DNA of 64,000 nt, taken from the NCBI GenBank assembly GCA_027475525.1, contig JAMWFC010000102.1, forward strand, positions 62,001-126,000. Reading direction: 5' to 3'. The position numbers and the translations under genes are program-made. The notes under the pieces were generated by a model. It made no database searches, had not been told where the DNA came from, and worked only from the letters and a program-made list of their open reading frames with translations. The DNA comes from Macrolepiota albuminosa. Its lineage: Eukaryota > Basidiomycota > Agaricomycetes > Agaricales > Agaricaceae. How positions within the stretch are numbered: position 1 is the stretch's first letter; the number at the start of each line of letters is the position of its first letter. Positions 24,065-36,598 of this stretch are shown here, piece after piece.

Positions 24065-24147
24065 TGGGGGCACCGCGGATTGAACGCGGGACCTTCAGAA
24101 ACCATATAATCTTCAGTCTGCTGCTCTCCCAACTGAGCTATGCCCCC
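24065..24147 (-). tRNA. tRNA-Phe (anticodon GAA) with a short intron
   Basis: The minus strand reads GGGGGCA at the 5' end and TGCCCCC plus a discriminator A at the 3' end, a 7-bp acceptor stem. The D-arm AGCTCAGTTGGGAGAGC and T-arm with GTTCAATCC are canonical. The anticodon GAA is at complement(24112-24114). The gene is 83 nt long, about 10 nt more than a mature tRNA. The surplus (around ttatatggtt) lies just 3' of the anticodon, the usual place for a tRNA intron. Confidence 0.95.
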
Positions 24148-24226
24148 ACATTATAATCGAGATTTAGCGTGTATATTGATCGGTTGACGACGATTTCTGT
24201 CCGCGGTTGACGACCACCGACGGGTC

Positions 24227-27194
24227 ATGTCGAGACGAAGAGGCCTGCTACCTCTCGTCGACCTGTTTTCGTCCTCTTCACGCAATGCCCAACAGGTCTG
24301 GCTCACTGGCCCAGTGCCAGTGCCCGGGCCCAGGTGAATTCATTGTCCTCACTTCATAGAAACTACGTAGCTAATACATCTAAAAGCTGGGCAGCCTGCA
24401 GTACTGGCACGTCTACAAGCCCTCTTCCCGCCGGCGCCTAATATGCCTGAAAAGTCTATTCCTTCCCTTTCACCGCCCAAGTCAACGATCCGAAAGGTCG
24501 TCAGAGGTCTTAAAATCCGTATACTCACTTGGAATATGCATGATTCCGTCCCAAAGGCTTGTTCGTGCCTTGTCAACTGACTTGCATTCCTAACTCTGTT
24601 CTAGGGCGACTTGGAAGAACTCCTTGGTAAGGTGCCTCTCTGGAGCTCGTCAAACTCTACGACTTCAGGGCCAATTCCAAATTTCCCACTTGAAGCTGCC
24701 CACCCTTATCACCTCGTCGTGGTGTAAGCTAGAAGCGTGTTTCTCCGCTCAACATTGCTCATATATGAGAATCTAGCGCAGGACAAGAGTGTCCATCCTC
24801 CTCTGGTACGTCATTTAGTATCTTTGATTTGGTGTTTTCGTCCCTCAATGAGTCCTTAGGAATCCCAATGGGTCTCGGCGCAAGTTTAAACAAGTTGATA
24901 GAAAAGGACAAAGATAGGGATCGAGAAAGCCGCGACTCGGAAAAATCACGTTCACGACATAAAGATAAGGACGAGGACCCCCAAGCCCACGAGTCTCCGT
25001 CCGGGTGGACATCCATGGTTGAAGACTGGTTATGCCAAGGCAGCGGAACGCGCACAAGCTCCCCTACCGTGGCCGATATAGGATTCCCTAAGCCTCTCGC
25101 ACCACGCCCGCCATTTAAGGAGCCAAAGAAGGGACCATACCAGCTCCTTGTCAAGGAGCGCATGATGGGAATATACCTCGCAATATTCATCCATCGTGAC
25201 CTGCGCCCGCTCATACGTGGTACATCACGTTCTGTAGTCGCTGCAGGACTTATTGGTGGACGTGTAGGGAACAAGGGTGGAGTCGGGATCACGTTAAATC
25301 TGGATGGCACAACGTTTTTGTTTCTCAATGCACACCTTGCAGGTGATTTCTGATCAGCTTATTTTTTTTTATGTCGCATTCATGACTTCTTCCAGCACAT
25401 GAAGGAAAACTAAATCACAGACTATCCAACTTGGTTAAAATTAAGGCAAGCCGCAACGACCCTTTCAAATTATTCTTTGTTAACTATGGACTAGACTGAA
25501 CTTGTCGTGGACGATTTTTTGGAAAATGGTGACCCACGAATTATGGCTGAAGGTAGTGAAATTTACTCAGCCCAAGGACAAAGCTCATGCATTACCTAGA
25601 TATCACCGACAAGTTTGACTATACATTCATCTGTGGCGATCTTAATTTCCGACTAGATATATCTCGACTCCATGCGGATTGGCTGGTGTCGAGAAAAGGT
25701 GAGCAATGTATCAGTGCGGCCGGACAATCTCTGAAATATCTGTCAGAATATGCTCAAGCGCTAGCTTTTGACCAACTCACGAACTTGATGAAGGACAGCA
25801 AGGTGTTCAATGGATTCAAGGAGGCAGCAATAAACTTTCCTCCGACCTTCAAATATGATGTTTTGCGTACATTGAAAAACTCAAAACGTCGGAAATCGCC
25901 ACTTGGCCGCTGGCAGCGATCGGATGAACGGTCTCGCAGTTTGACTGAGGTTGAGAAGAAAGAAATTGAGGAGCTTGAAAAGAAAGAAGAAGAAGAAGAA
26001 GAAGAAGAGGCCGAGGCCGAGGGTGAAGAAGCTACATCTATGGCTTCATCCTTCTGCACATCAACACATTCACGAGCTACTGATTGTGACCCTGAAGATG
26101 AAGATTTTTCCATGTCGCCTTCCTCGCAGACTATGACAAGTTTCACTAGTAAGGCCTCTGTAGCAGCTGCCGTTCACAAAGTCAAAAACAGGTGGTTACC
26201 TTTCTTGTCCTCTCTTAAACAGAAGTCACAGCAGGCTCGTACGCGCGAGAATGCGGCAACCAAGACCCACAGCTCAATTGACGTGACGTCGAATGGATTT
26301 CTGCTGTCCGCGACTACTCTTGATCCTGTCGACCCAATGGAAAAGACGCTTTTGCCGCCACCACAGATAGTTAAGGTCAATTCCACGAAATCTAGCCTTC
26401 CGAGTGAAGAAGAAGACAATCGCAGTGGCAAAGGAGTGTACGATTCCTCTCACAAGAAGCGTGTACCAAGTTGGTGTGATCGGATACTTTGGAGATCCAC
26501 AGTAATTCCCGAGCCCGAGCCCGTAGAAGGAGACAACCATGAGCTTTTTTGGCGCCCCCGCATTAGAGTGGGCCAGTTTCTCGCCAACGCGTTTCGCCCC
26601 TTGTCCGCGCGTGTGCGCAAAGACTCTCTAGCTTCTGATGAGACATTTGAGACATCCAACTCGACGGATGAACCGCGACCTCTGCAACCGCAGTTACCGT
26701 CTTCTTCATCTCCGGAAGCACACATCATGTCAGATGACGCTGTTCCCCTTTCCTGCATTGTCCCACCTCCACCTCCGAACGATCAATCACGACCCACATC
26801 ACCTACTAGACATCAAACCTACCTCGAACTGCGGCGGACGAATTCTGCAACGGCTTCACCGTCTGGCGCGAACAACCAACATGATCAAGCGCAGCGGCGC
26901 ATGACAGCGTCAGGAGGGATGCCGCGTTCTCTGACGTTGCAACAATACCCGCATCTGGATACCCAGCCGTCGGCGTCCTCATCCCGCTGGCGGTTCCTGC
27001 CTTCCTTGTTCTCACATAACACACAGAGTAGTACATCTATAGAACGACCCTCGAGCGCAGACGCGGTGCTTGCACCGAGAAAGGGTGACGTCGTTTGTTT
27101 GAGTTACGACACGCTGGATGACCGGGGGATGCGACGACTGGAGGGGAGGAGCGACCACCGACCAGTGATAGGGTCATATGTAGTCTATGTATAA
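24227..27194 (+). CDS. Inositol polyphosphate 5-phosphatase
   Basis: All catalytic blocks of the family are present: RILTWNMHDS, GQECPSSSG, GGRVGNKGGVGI, FLNAHLAAHEGK, ICGDLNFRLD, PSWCDRILWRS and SDHRPV near the end. My model has eight exons (24227-24295, 24371-24556, 24605-24723, 24777-24805, 24860-25342, 25396-25445, 25495-25552, 25600-27194; 862 residues). The 5' exon is the weakest part; MPEKSIP at 24443 is a possible later start. Two introns need GC donors (AAG|gcttgt at 24557 and AAG|gcaagc at 25446). Large inserts sit before PSWCDRILW and before SDHRPV: an acidic poly-Glu stretch near 25965-26030 and a Ser/Pro-rich segment. There is no Sac1 domain, so it is not a full synaptojanin. It likely removes the 5-phosphate of PI(4,5)P2 or inositol phosphates. 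Confidence 0.93.
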
Positions 27195-27304
27195 TAGTTT
27201 CGTTTGTAAATACAGTTTTTGAACTAGCTCAGAACATGATGCATGAGGCCTGAGGCTTGAAACCCTAGAGTGGGGTCAAGCTTGTAGCTTGAAGCACAAC
27301 CATC

Positions 27305-28621
27305 ATGTCACCACGAAATCTAGCGTTTGTACCGACGTACCATCGCAACCACTCGACATACACGCTGGCCACCGTCAACAACGACGACTGCGACGACCGG
27401 TCGCCCCTTCTTACCCCGGTCACTCCCTCCTATGGTGCCGCCAACTATCCTCACACCCCCTCCAGACCGTCCTCACGCAAGGTCATCCTCAATGCCACAC
27501 TCAAGATGGCCGCTATCTTTGTAGTCTCTTCCTTCTTCCTGAGCCTGTCTCTGTGGCTGGCCCTTCCAACTCTAGAAGAGCAAGTCTGGTCGTCATCACT
27601 TTGCACGAGTTGACTAATTCCCGTACAGAGATGACCGACCACGGTTGCGCATTCCAAAGTCATTCGTGCAGCTGCAGGATCTCAATGCTCTGCTCAAGAA
27701 ATACCGCGACATCTATCCCTATCGTATAGTCATTTGCTATGTGATCACATACCTTTTGTCTGTTTCTCTTCTTGATTCGAAACTCCGTACTGATAACTCA
27801 CACACAGCCTCCAAGCATTCTCTCTCCCTGGGTCAATGTATCTTTCCATCCTTGGTGGCGCTGTATGGGGCGTCGCACGCGCCCTCCCCCTCGCCTGTAC
27901 TTGCGTCGCCACCGGCGCCTCTCTCTGTTATCTCATCTCTGCCGCCCTTGGGCCCGCTCTCCTTACTCTGCCTAAATGGAAGGCTATCCTAGACAAGTGG
28001 GCAAGCAAGATTCAAGCCAACAAAGAGAATGTGATCTCTTTCCTTATTGTTCTGCGCATAGCCCCGTTTCCGCCACACTGGGTCGTCAACGTTGTGTGCC
28101 CTCATGTTGGCATCGGTCTTGTCCCTTTTTGGATTAGTACCTGGCTTGGGGTCTTTGGTGTTACAGTGATACACACCACTATAGGTGGCGGCCTCGACGA
28201 AATGACAAGTGCAGATGACTTCCATCTCATTAGCTGGCGCAATTTTTTCGGGTTAGCCGCCATCGTTGTCGGAGTGATGATCCCTGTCGGGCTCCGCTAT
28301 TGGTTTAGGAAGGAAGTGAACAGCGTCAGAGAAGAAGAAGCGACAGGGGAAGGTGAACATGCCGTTCAGCTGGCCGATGATGAAGAAGGAGGAGATGCTG
28401 TCCTAGCCATTGGCCCCCCGCCGGTCGTTAAGAAGATCAATGGCGTGAACACGCTTCCGGTTAGTGGTGATGACGATGAATATGATGATACCGACTCGGA
28501 CGGAGACGTGATACTAGAGTCTGGACCTTTAATTCCCATTAAAGACGACGATCACAGCGATCATAGTGACGAGAATATAGCCGACATTACCGCTATTGCT
28601 GGTTCAAGCAGCCGTCCATAG
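27305..28621 (+). CDS. VTT-domain membrane protein (TMEM41/Tvp38-like)
   Basis: Exons 27305-27579, 27629-27757 and 27808-28621 give 405 residues. A first hydrophobic helix (IFVVSSFFLSLSLWLAL, about residues 74-90) is followed by the VTT core with FSLPGSMYLSILGGAVWG, then further helices and LRIAPFPPHWVVN. The family contains DedA-like proteins of ER and Golgi; TMEM41B and VMP1 scramble phospholipids. The long acidic C-terminal tail (EEEATGEGE, DDDEYDDTDSDGD) is cytosolic and not conserved. The first intron has a consensus GC donor (GA|gcaagt at 27580); no GT donor keeps frame. Membership in the VTT family is firm, the precise subfamily is not. Confidence 0.85.
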
Positions 28622-30713
28622 GACTCCTCATCTCAAATTTGTATCATCTCGTGTATTCATCATTGTTCCCTGCACGTCGCACCCATCGCATCTTCGTGAT
28701 TTACCTTTCGTTCTCCATCTAGCTATTCACTTCATACGTTCTCTGTAAATGACATGTAATGTTATCTATCCTACGCTTCTTTTGGTTTACGGGATTTGAT
28801 ACAAATCCCTAAAATTCACTAATCGCTATGACCGATGTTCATTGTTGAAGTAACCCCAGACACATTTGGGCACCAAAATAATAGACAAGAGCGTGTACTG
28901 ATGGATCGGGTTCCAACCTTGTTTAGCTATCGCGCAGCTGCCGCAGTTGGTAGTTGACTTCATCCATTCTGATAGTCCATCGATGAGCATGATAGAATAA
29001 ACTTTATACTCCAGAAGCGTTGGTATGCCTGGCTTGGATGTATGCCCTTAGAGCCAAGGCAGGACTTGGAAACTCGACTCCGTACATACACATCATTTCA
29101 AGACAAAAATCAGACAGTTGCGGATCGGTGAGTGAACAACATTAGACAGCGGGAAAGCTCATTTTTGGCTCTTGATAGCAAAATGCCCTTTTCAATCGAT
29201 TAGAACGCACTGAAGTTAGCCTCAGGAGTCAGCTTAGCAGGAAAAGTCAATCTTACACAGACGAGTGTTTAAAACATGACGTACGTCTGTGTAACTCGAA
29301 ATTAAAAAGCGACACCAGAAATAGTCTTGTTGACCATGGGGGCCGTGGGACAACGAACTCAAAAAGAGCACTGGTTCTATGACGTCCAATGCGCATTTGA
29401 ACCTCGGCCATGGGTACGCACTCGGAAGAAAAGGAGTTAGTTGACCGACCCGAGTCCCTCACATCAAGTGATCCGGTTTCTCCTAAACAGTTAAATAGCG
29501 AGTGATCATGATACGAGGTTCAAAATCAACACATGCCAACCGGTCCGAAGAGAAGTGGGTATACATCAAGATGAGTCTAGCGGTCCGTGGACATGGACGT
29601 GAACTAGGTCCTTAAGAGCATATTCAAGTGGTTCTGAGCAACATTCTGGAATGTCAAGCGCAGTTTCTGAGACGCCGAGGAGTTTCTGAAGAGTGTCGTT
29701 GGAAGTTGTTCTCCTGATAGGAGGTTGAGATAGTAGATGAAAATGGGCAAACTTCAGAGCTTGCGAAGTACGCTGCACCATGAAATATAAAAAAAAATTG
29801 GTCTACACGGCAAAGTCCCATGCACCGCAAGAAGCCGACCACGGTCGGTATGTGATCAAGTCCATTTGTCCAGATTCTGATGGTAAGTGGTACGTGCACT
29901 TGTCACTCTGGAAATATTTTCTGTAATTCCCCGGAAATTGCCATCCATACATGAATGATTTCTGAACAAATGGCAAAAGTACAGCCTGCATTGGATACCA
30001 GATAAATTCCGAGGGATCAAAGAGGATAGATTTATCTCATGTATTTGACGAGTGATTGCGACCAGGTTAACATAGACAAGTCGGGAAGACTAGTTAGGTA
30101 GGGATTCCGCGGCAGTTGACATGTGCGGGACAATGCAAGGCCCGAGGGCAAAGACATTGATGAGACTTGCCAAACGCTTGCATTGTCGGCATGACTTTAA
30201 TTGGAAGGAGCCGTGGAGGTCGGGGACGGAATACATGAGTGAGACGCGTTTCGGAATACAAGGTACATATATACACAATACGGGAAGGGTGGCTGGCGTC
30301 AGACTGGATGGACCGTGCGTGGTAATGAAGACTACTATTGTTGGGATACACAAGGCATGGTCAAGAGGTGGGACTCTGCCACGATGAGCACAGGACAGAA
30401 CTCGAAGTACAGCCGCAATTGGGCATGGGAAAGGTCAGATGGATGGTCATGCATAGGAGAGTTGTTGCTTTGGCAGACTTAGCAGAAAAAATTAATTATC
30501 TATAATAATACCTTGTCAACTGTCACAAACATGGAATCTTGTCAGCCACAGCCAAAGTGCGACTCCTCGTTTCGCTCCCACCACTGCGCCCTCTAATCTC
30601 CCTCCCGTCCCCCGTCCCCAACAGTCTGCTCGCTGTCAAGGACATCCTACACCACCCTATACCGCCCCCTGTGGCCCCCTTGTTCTCTAGGGCTCCCTGA
30701 GCCCCCAGGATAA
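28622..30713. other. 2.1-kb gap with no recognised gene
   Basis: It contains the 3' UTR of the VTT gene and the promoter of the ARID gene. Open frames of 60-90 codons occur on both strands (for example 29253-29462 and 29654-29991 minus, 30121-30387 plus). None shows a family motif, and splicing them does not extend a conserved protein. A rapidly evolving small gene cannot be excluded. Confidence 0.5.
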
Positions 30714-31432
30714 ATGGCTGATCGTTTACCCCAATACCCCATTATGCCCAACTTTAACCCTGCGCTCATGCAGCAGCAGCAGACCCAACAGCAGCAGCAG
30801 CTAAACCAGCAGCAGCAGCAGCAACAGCAGCAGCCCCAGGACCCTCATCAGTCGTTTACAGACATTGGTCGTATATGGCAGCAACCGCAACAAATCCAAT
30901 ATAATCGTCCGCCTGGAGCAGGAGGTGACATAAACCAGCAGCAGCACAATTCTCAGGCGAGTTTTCCCCACTTTGTTTTCCCCACTTGCCTTCCGTTCTA
31001 CTCGGCACGAGCAGTTTGCATTCCCTTACAGCACTGCGAAAGTACATCGTGTAGCAACACATTTGCACGAGGTCGTGCAGTACCTGTGATCACTGGCCTT
31101 GCCGCCGTTCCGCGCTCATTAAATTTCTTTTCTTCATCTTATCGTGACCCCCACCTCTCCTCCGACCCTGTTACGTAAAGCCTTCGATATCCGTCTAACC
31201 GTCATCGTTCTTTCTCCAGATGATGGATATCCTCCGAACTCAGAGTCTAGCTCGTATGCAGGGCATGCAACACAGCCAGCTTACACTCGGTGGTCAACCA
31301 GTGGGCAATCTGACTGGTGGTCTGGGAAATAACCAATCACACCTCCAAAACCAGTCTTTCCTCGACCCCGGCTCCAGCCCTTCGCAGCCGCCTGGCTTTC
31401 CATCCGGCATGCCAAATCCTGGCATGCAACAA

Positions 31433-31463
<31 letters not shown>

Positions 31464-34400
31464 CGGCGAATCGCAGTATGCTACAAGCTTTACAAGCAAA
31501 CGCGAATCCCGGTCATGCTAGACAGCTCGAGATGTTGCTTGCTCAAAGCCAGTCCGGACCAGTCAATCTTACCCAGCGTCTTGAGCAACAGAGAGCCGTG
31601 CAACAAGCTCAGCAGCTATCATCCATGGGACAGCCTTCTGCTGGAGGGCTTTTCGCATCAGGAGTAATCGATCGTCGGCCATCACCTGGGAATTCAAATG
31701 GCCCAGGTTCCAACCTTCTCACAAGCGGGCTCAATCCACAGCAGCAGCAACAACAACGCAAGGTTTCTCCTGCAGAACTCAACGAACGGATCATGGCTCT
31801 TCGCAACCACATTGCAATTCGAGAACGGGAATTGGCGCAATTGGGGAGCCAACGAGTTGTCGCGTCGGACACGCAGACTCTAGGTAGAATGCGGCTTATG
31901 TCAGAGGAAATCAAATCGAGAAAAGATTACCTAGCCAAGATGGTATCTGCCATGAATAACTTGTGCGTCATATGGCCTATCAACACATAATTTGCTTACC
32001 TTCCATTTGTGTATTATCACCAGTACCGCAATGGCACAGGTCCAAGCACAACAAGCCCATGGCTCGGGACAGCCGCCTTGGAACTTGGGTGTAACTTCTC
32101 AGATGATGCCCGGACAGCCACAGAACGCTCAGCAGGTCGGCCAGACCAGTATTCCTCAGGGTCATTCCAGCCCTCTAATCCATCAACAGGCTCAGCAGCT
32201 GCAACAGATGAATCGCCCACCAGGTCTACCAGGTGCTGTTCCCCGGCCACCATCTGTGCAGCGATCTCATCCGAATGGGCAAATAGGGGCCCCAGGTCCG
32301 GGACCGTCTCTACCTAACCAGTTATCGCCGAACATGAATCCTCAGTTTCCTTTCCCTATGACTAGTGTCAACGCTTCGGTATCATCACCTTTGACTGGCC
32401 CGATTGGCATGCAACCGTCGCCTTCGGGAATCATGCCGCTTCCACCCCCGCTGGAAAAGAGCCGGTTTGACAATGGATATAAGAACTTTTGTTCAAATAG
32501 AGGGGTGAAGCACGATCCTCGTATGATGAATTACGAGGGTCGCGATATTGACCTCTACATGTTGCACACTTGTGTCATGCAAGAAGGTGGAATTTCAAAG
32601 GTATTTTCTCTCAATGACGCCGAGTTGTCTATATTTAAAACACACCATTACAGGTTACTGCGCAGGACCTTTGGGGTGTCATTGGAGGGAGGATGGGTTT
32701 TGTTAACTTTCCTGGCAGTGAAACAGAGCCAGCAAGGGCCGGGCCTGGTCTAGCCCAGCGCCTTGCACAGGTTTATGGAGAGTACCTTGCAGCCTTTGAT
32801 CAAGCCTACATCAATTCCGTCATGGAAGCCAGAAGGAAGGCTCAGATTGCTCAAACACAAGCAGCAGCAGCAGCCGTTGCTGCAGCCGGAAATTCCAATA
32901 ACTCTCTCCCTCCCAACCAAAATCCCCGCGGAGGGCTGAACGGGTATCAGATGCAGATGGTTATTAGCTATGCGCATCAGTCCGTCGAAGAGCTGAGGCG
33001 TCAAGGTGTCCAAGAAAGAATAATATCTTTTGTTGAGTCGAACAGAGCTCATCTCCAGAGGACAGCCATGGAACAAGGAATGTTTAGAGGTCAGTTGAAC
33101 CAGGGCATTCGACCTTCTGAACAGCACGGCACTTCAGTTGCAGGGCCACCGTTCCATAACGGCTCTCATCAGAACGCTACCGCCCAGCACCCGAGTTTCC
33201 TTTCACAAGCGACGTCAATTTCAGCCAACAATTTTGTTGATAACCGCCTACCAACGATGCCCCAGTCGTCGCATCCGAACATGCAGAATGGAAGTCTTGT
33301 TACCCAACAAAAAAATATTAATGAAATCTTGCAAAGAATAAAAATCGATATTAGGACCCAATGTTCGTTTTATCTAACCTTGATGTCTTCGGATATTCGG
33401 TTGATCGTTTCTTTCAGTTCTGCATATGCGACACAGCAGAGGTGAAGTGCCTGTGGAGCAACGAGTTGAGTTCAATACTATCCTCAATCGGCTCTGTGGA
33501 CTTGCGCAAGAGATTGATAAACAACTCCCCACTTATTTCCTTGTTTTGAAATCCGAAGACTTCATCAAGAAATTGGTTTTGATAGTGCGTGTCTCAACTT
33601 CGGCGTCTTCGCTTTGTCAAGTGACGAATAATTCTCTAAGATGTTGACCGTGTCACAACAACGAAATTTGTTGAATAGCCCCAGTCCTCGTTATATCACT
33701 ACGCTCGATAATCTTAGGGCAATGATGCAGCAGGTTCAACTAGCCACCGAACGTCTTCGGCAACACATGGGTTCATCTCAGCAAACCCATAACCACTCTT
33801 CGGGCAATAGTATACCACTGAACAATCTATCCGTACAGGAGATAGCACGACCCCCCCCTTCACTTGCTCAACAATCTGTGCCACCTCAACCCAGCACCTC
33901 TACCAACCGTCCCACGATGAATCTTCGTCCACCACCTGGAGTCAAGAAGCCTTCCAGCTCGACGCCAAATGCTGTCTCCACACCGACTCCCCCTGCCTAT
34001 TCAGCCACAACCCCTGTTGCCAGCGCCTCTACACCCACACAAACTGTGTCATCTCCCCCTGCCCCTAAATCTCCCAAAGGCAAAACTCCTGTGAAACCCA
34101 AAAGCATACCGAAACGCCGTTCCTCCGTCAAAAATATTCAGCCACCTGCGACCGAGCAAGCACCTACGCCACCTGTAGCGTCGTCGAAACGACACAGAGA
34201 AGAAGATGTTACCAATGTGTCTGAAGTCAGTCCAGGTGCCCCGGGGTCTAGTGTTGTTAACGAACCGTCACCACCAAAGCGCCCGAAGACTGAAGGTGAA
34301 TGGAGTGGCCCAACAAATGAGGCTGTTATCAAGAAGGCTGAGGTGATTGAAAATATCAAGACTGAAGAGGATGCCAGCGCATTTTTAGAGCAAATGACGG

Positions 34401-34903
34401 AGTTCATTAAGATGGCGGGGGAGGGACAACAGGAGGCATTGTCATCTGATATCTCAGAGACATTAGACCAGATTCTCAAGGGTTATGGTAGCGTGCCGGA
34501 TGGTCCAGACGCCCTTCATGGCTTCTCATCATTCGGTTCACTAGGAGAGCCAAGTACGCAAGCATCAACGAGCAAACCTCACCCAGACGAATTTGTCGAA
34601 TTTTTTGACTTTTCGTCCTTCACTGCGGCCGATGAAGAGAATGATACCGATTCAAAGGCAGCAACACCAGAGCTTTCATCCACCGGTCCCAGTCCTGATT
34701 CAGGTTCGGAGGCTGATGGCGTCCAACATGTATTGATGTCAATGGAGCCGCCGAAAACAGAGGAATTGCCGGATCTCTTGCGGCTTGGCCCGTGGAAAGA
34801 GATTGATGGAGGAGAATCCGCATATTATCACACTGCTGAAGGATGGAAATGGGACAGTCCGATGCCTACACTGGAACAACCGTGGGCCATCTTCAATTCA
34901 TAG
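30714..34903 (+). CDS. ARID-domain protein, probable SWI1-type SWI/SNF subunit
   Basis: Exons 30714-30956, 31220-31962, 32024-32600, 32654-33362, 33418-33584 and 33641-34903 give about 1233 residues. The N-terminal third is rich in Gln with poly-Q runs (CAG/CAA repeats at 30769-30838 and 31427-31462). The ARID is interrupted by one intron: FDNGYKNFCSNRG, GRDIDLYMLHTCVMQEGG, then VTAQDLWGVIGGRMGF and YGEYLAAFD. A conserved helical segment follows exon 5 (EVPVEQRVEFNTILNRLC, YFLVLKSEDFIKK). The C-terminal half has Pro/Lys patches (KPKSIPKRRSS, PPKRPKTE) and an acidic region (EFVEFFDFSSFTA). Swi1 recruits and stabilises the SWI/SNF remodeller. The first intron is 263 nt and seems to start gcgagt; an alternative donor is possible. 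Confidence 0.85.
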
Positions 34904-35236
34904 TACGTATAGGATTCATAGCTTATTCTAGTCATTCCCCTTATCCCCCTCACTAACATCACTCGTCGCTCCATAATTTTAACCTGGTTTTGGTTTATTT
35001 TATATTATGGTCCCTCTTGGAGTATCCTCCCCTTGCTCTATCCAATATTTCCCATAGCATCATTATTATATTCCTTGATTACTGCTCTCTGTATCACGTA
35101 ACTGTTGTTTTACTGCTATCGACTCTCACGATTTTTCAATAATCAAAAGAGCGTCAACGTTAACGCGGCGGAAATAAAATACACGCAGGTAAAGTATGGC
35201 TACAGGTTTATAAATACATGACACACAACTAGCCGT
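34904..35236. other. Convergent 3' flanks
   Basis: AT-rich sequence between the stops of the ARID gene and the CWC16-like gene. No gene seen. Confidence 0.6.
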
Positions 35237-36397
35237 TCACCCAGTCACGGATCGACCAAATGACTTCGTCCGACGGGCAGTATTCTCCAATATTCGAGCC
35301 CTCAATGAGTCAGCAGGATTACTAGACCGTGTCTTGGCTGTCGATGGACTCCTCGAAGATGAAGGGATTGTTGCATCACCAGTCAATCGCCGTCGTTTGT
35401 TACTCTCCTTTGCACTCAATTCGCGCCGTCCCCGTTCCCATTCTTCCTTAGCCTCCTTTATCATACCCTCGTCATCTTCCAACAGGTTCAGTGATTCTGG
35501 CAACCCATAACAACTTTTGATATTGTCATCCGCCTTTTGCTTCTGTTGTTCCACCTTCTTGACATCTCGAAAGCGTTTTCGAACTTTACTGGATAGTATA
35601 TATGGATCGGCATTGTAATGTTCGGATAGGGCTTGCAGGGATTCAAGCCGTGGCGCTTCAACTTTTGTCAAGTGGTTCTGCGCGTCAGTTGTTTTTTCAA
35701 GGGCTGCCAAGGGATCTGCAGGTAAAACGGTTCCTTCGGTGTCTGTGGAACAAATAAATAAAGCGTCAATGCAGGATGCAAAAAAATCGATCCAATGCAT
35801 ACCATGCACAGCGAACCCGCCGTTTTCTTCCGGATTCCAATCTTCGTTTTTCTGTCTTGCCCCTGAAACAACCACGTAGCGAGTATTCTATATGAATGTC
35901 AATATCGAAGGTACTCGCCGAAGAATGAGTGATGCTCGCTTTGGGGTCAGTCTGAATCTCAAACCACCCATCACACAAGTGGCACTTGCATCGAAAAGAG
36001 TATATAGGCGTGGAGTAGTAGTTTCCAATCTTTTTCTTTTCGGCATTGTAGCGTACGCCCATGCCGATGTGGTTGTTGCATGTCCCACTATAAATGTACA
36101 CTTGTATAAGGTTAGTGGACACAACCAAGATATGCACGCACCACCAGATGTTGAACGGCAGTTCAAAGCGGGTAATAAGAATCCCTCGATCGAGCTTACG
36201 AGCTCTGTCTCCTAAGGCATGCTTTCCTACCGAAAAAAACCGCTTAGATATGTTTTCTGACATCATGAAACGAGACACCTCTATATGAGTTAAGACTGCC
36301 ATAAGAAGGGTCATAGTCTGGAGGATAATATCTAGGCTCCCCGTCAATTCGGAATGTTAGCGAAGATGGAAAAGACACACTTGTTAAATCCTTGCAT
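35237..36397 (-). CDS. CWC16-family splicing factor (CCDC130/Saf4-like)
   Basis: Six exons (36397-36381, 36331-36279, 36226-36142, 36087-35940, 35887-35803, 35742-35237) give 297 residues. The start MQGFNKYYPPDYDP, then HALGDRARKLDRGILITRFE and NHIGMGVRYNAEKKKIGNYY, is the DUF572 signature. Cys pairs CGTC and CHLC form the zinc site. Saf4/CCDC130 binds the spliceosome and is tied to minor-type or weak introns in some fungi; Yju2/CCDC94 is the sister family. The residues after the zinc site favour CCDC130. The basic coiled C-terminus (RKRFRDVKKVEQQKQK) is typical. Intron 4 (35888-35939) starts gcgagc, a GC-AG intron. It is the last ordinary gene before the repeat island. Confidence 0.93.
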
Positions 36398-36490
36398 TTC
36401 TTCTTGGTCGTTGAAGATCGAAAGTGAAACCGGGTAATGCTTATATAATCAACCATTGATTCAACTTTGACCTCTATTCGGGAAATTATA

Positions 36491-36545
36491 GCTAACGAGT
36501 GCCTTCGGCACGCAGCTAGCATCGTTGGGGGCTTCGCCTCCCAAC
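36491..36545. repeat. Two adjacent TTCG-loop hairpins
   Basis: gtgccttcggcac (36499-36511) is a perfect stem with a TTCG loop, itself framed by gcta/tagc. gttgggggcttcgcctcccaac (36524-36545) forms a second stem with a one-base bulge. They lie at the change from gene-rich to repeat DNA. They may be the edge of an unrecognised element or a terminator. Confidence 0.6.
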
Positions 36546-36598
36546 CCTCCCCCTCTTCTCAACACAGCCTCCACCCTAACCTCACTTTGTTTGGTTAA

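Noticed and set aside
29550..30390. Cluster of 70-88 codon frames on both strands
   Set aside because: No motif and no joining that yields a conserved protein.
30769..30838. Short tandem CAG/CAA repeats as a possible CRISPR or satellite
   Set aside because: They are poly-Gln codons of the ARID protein; no spacers.
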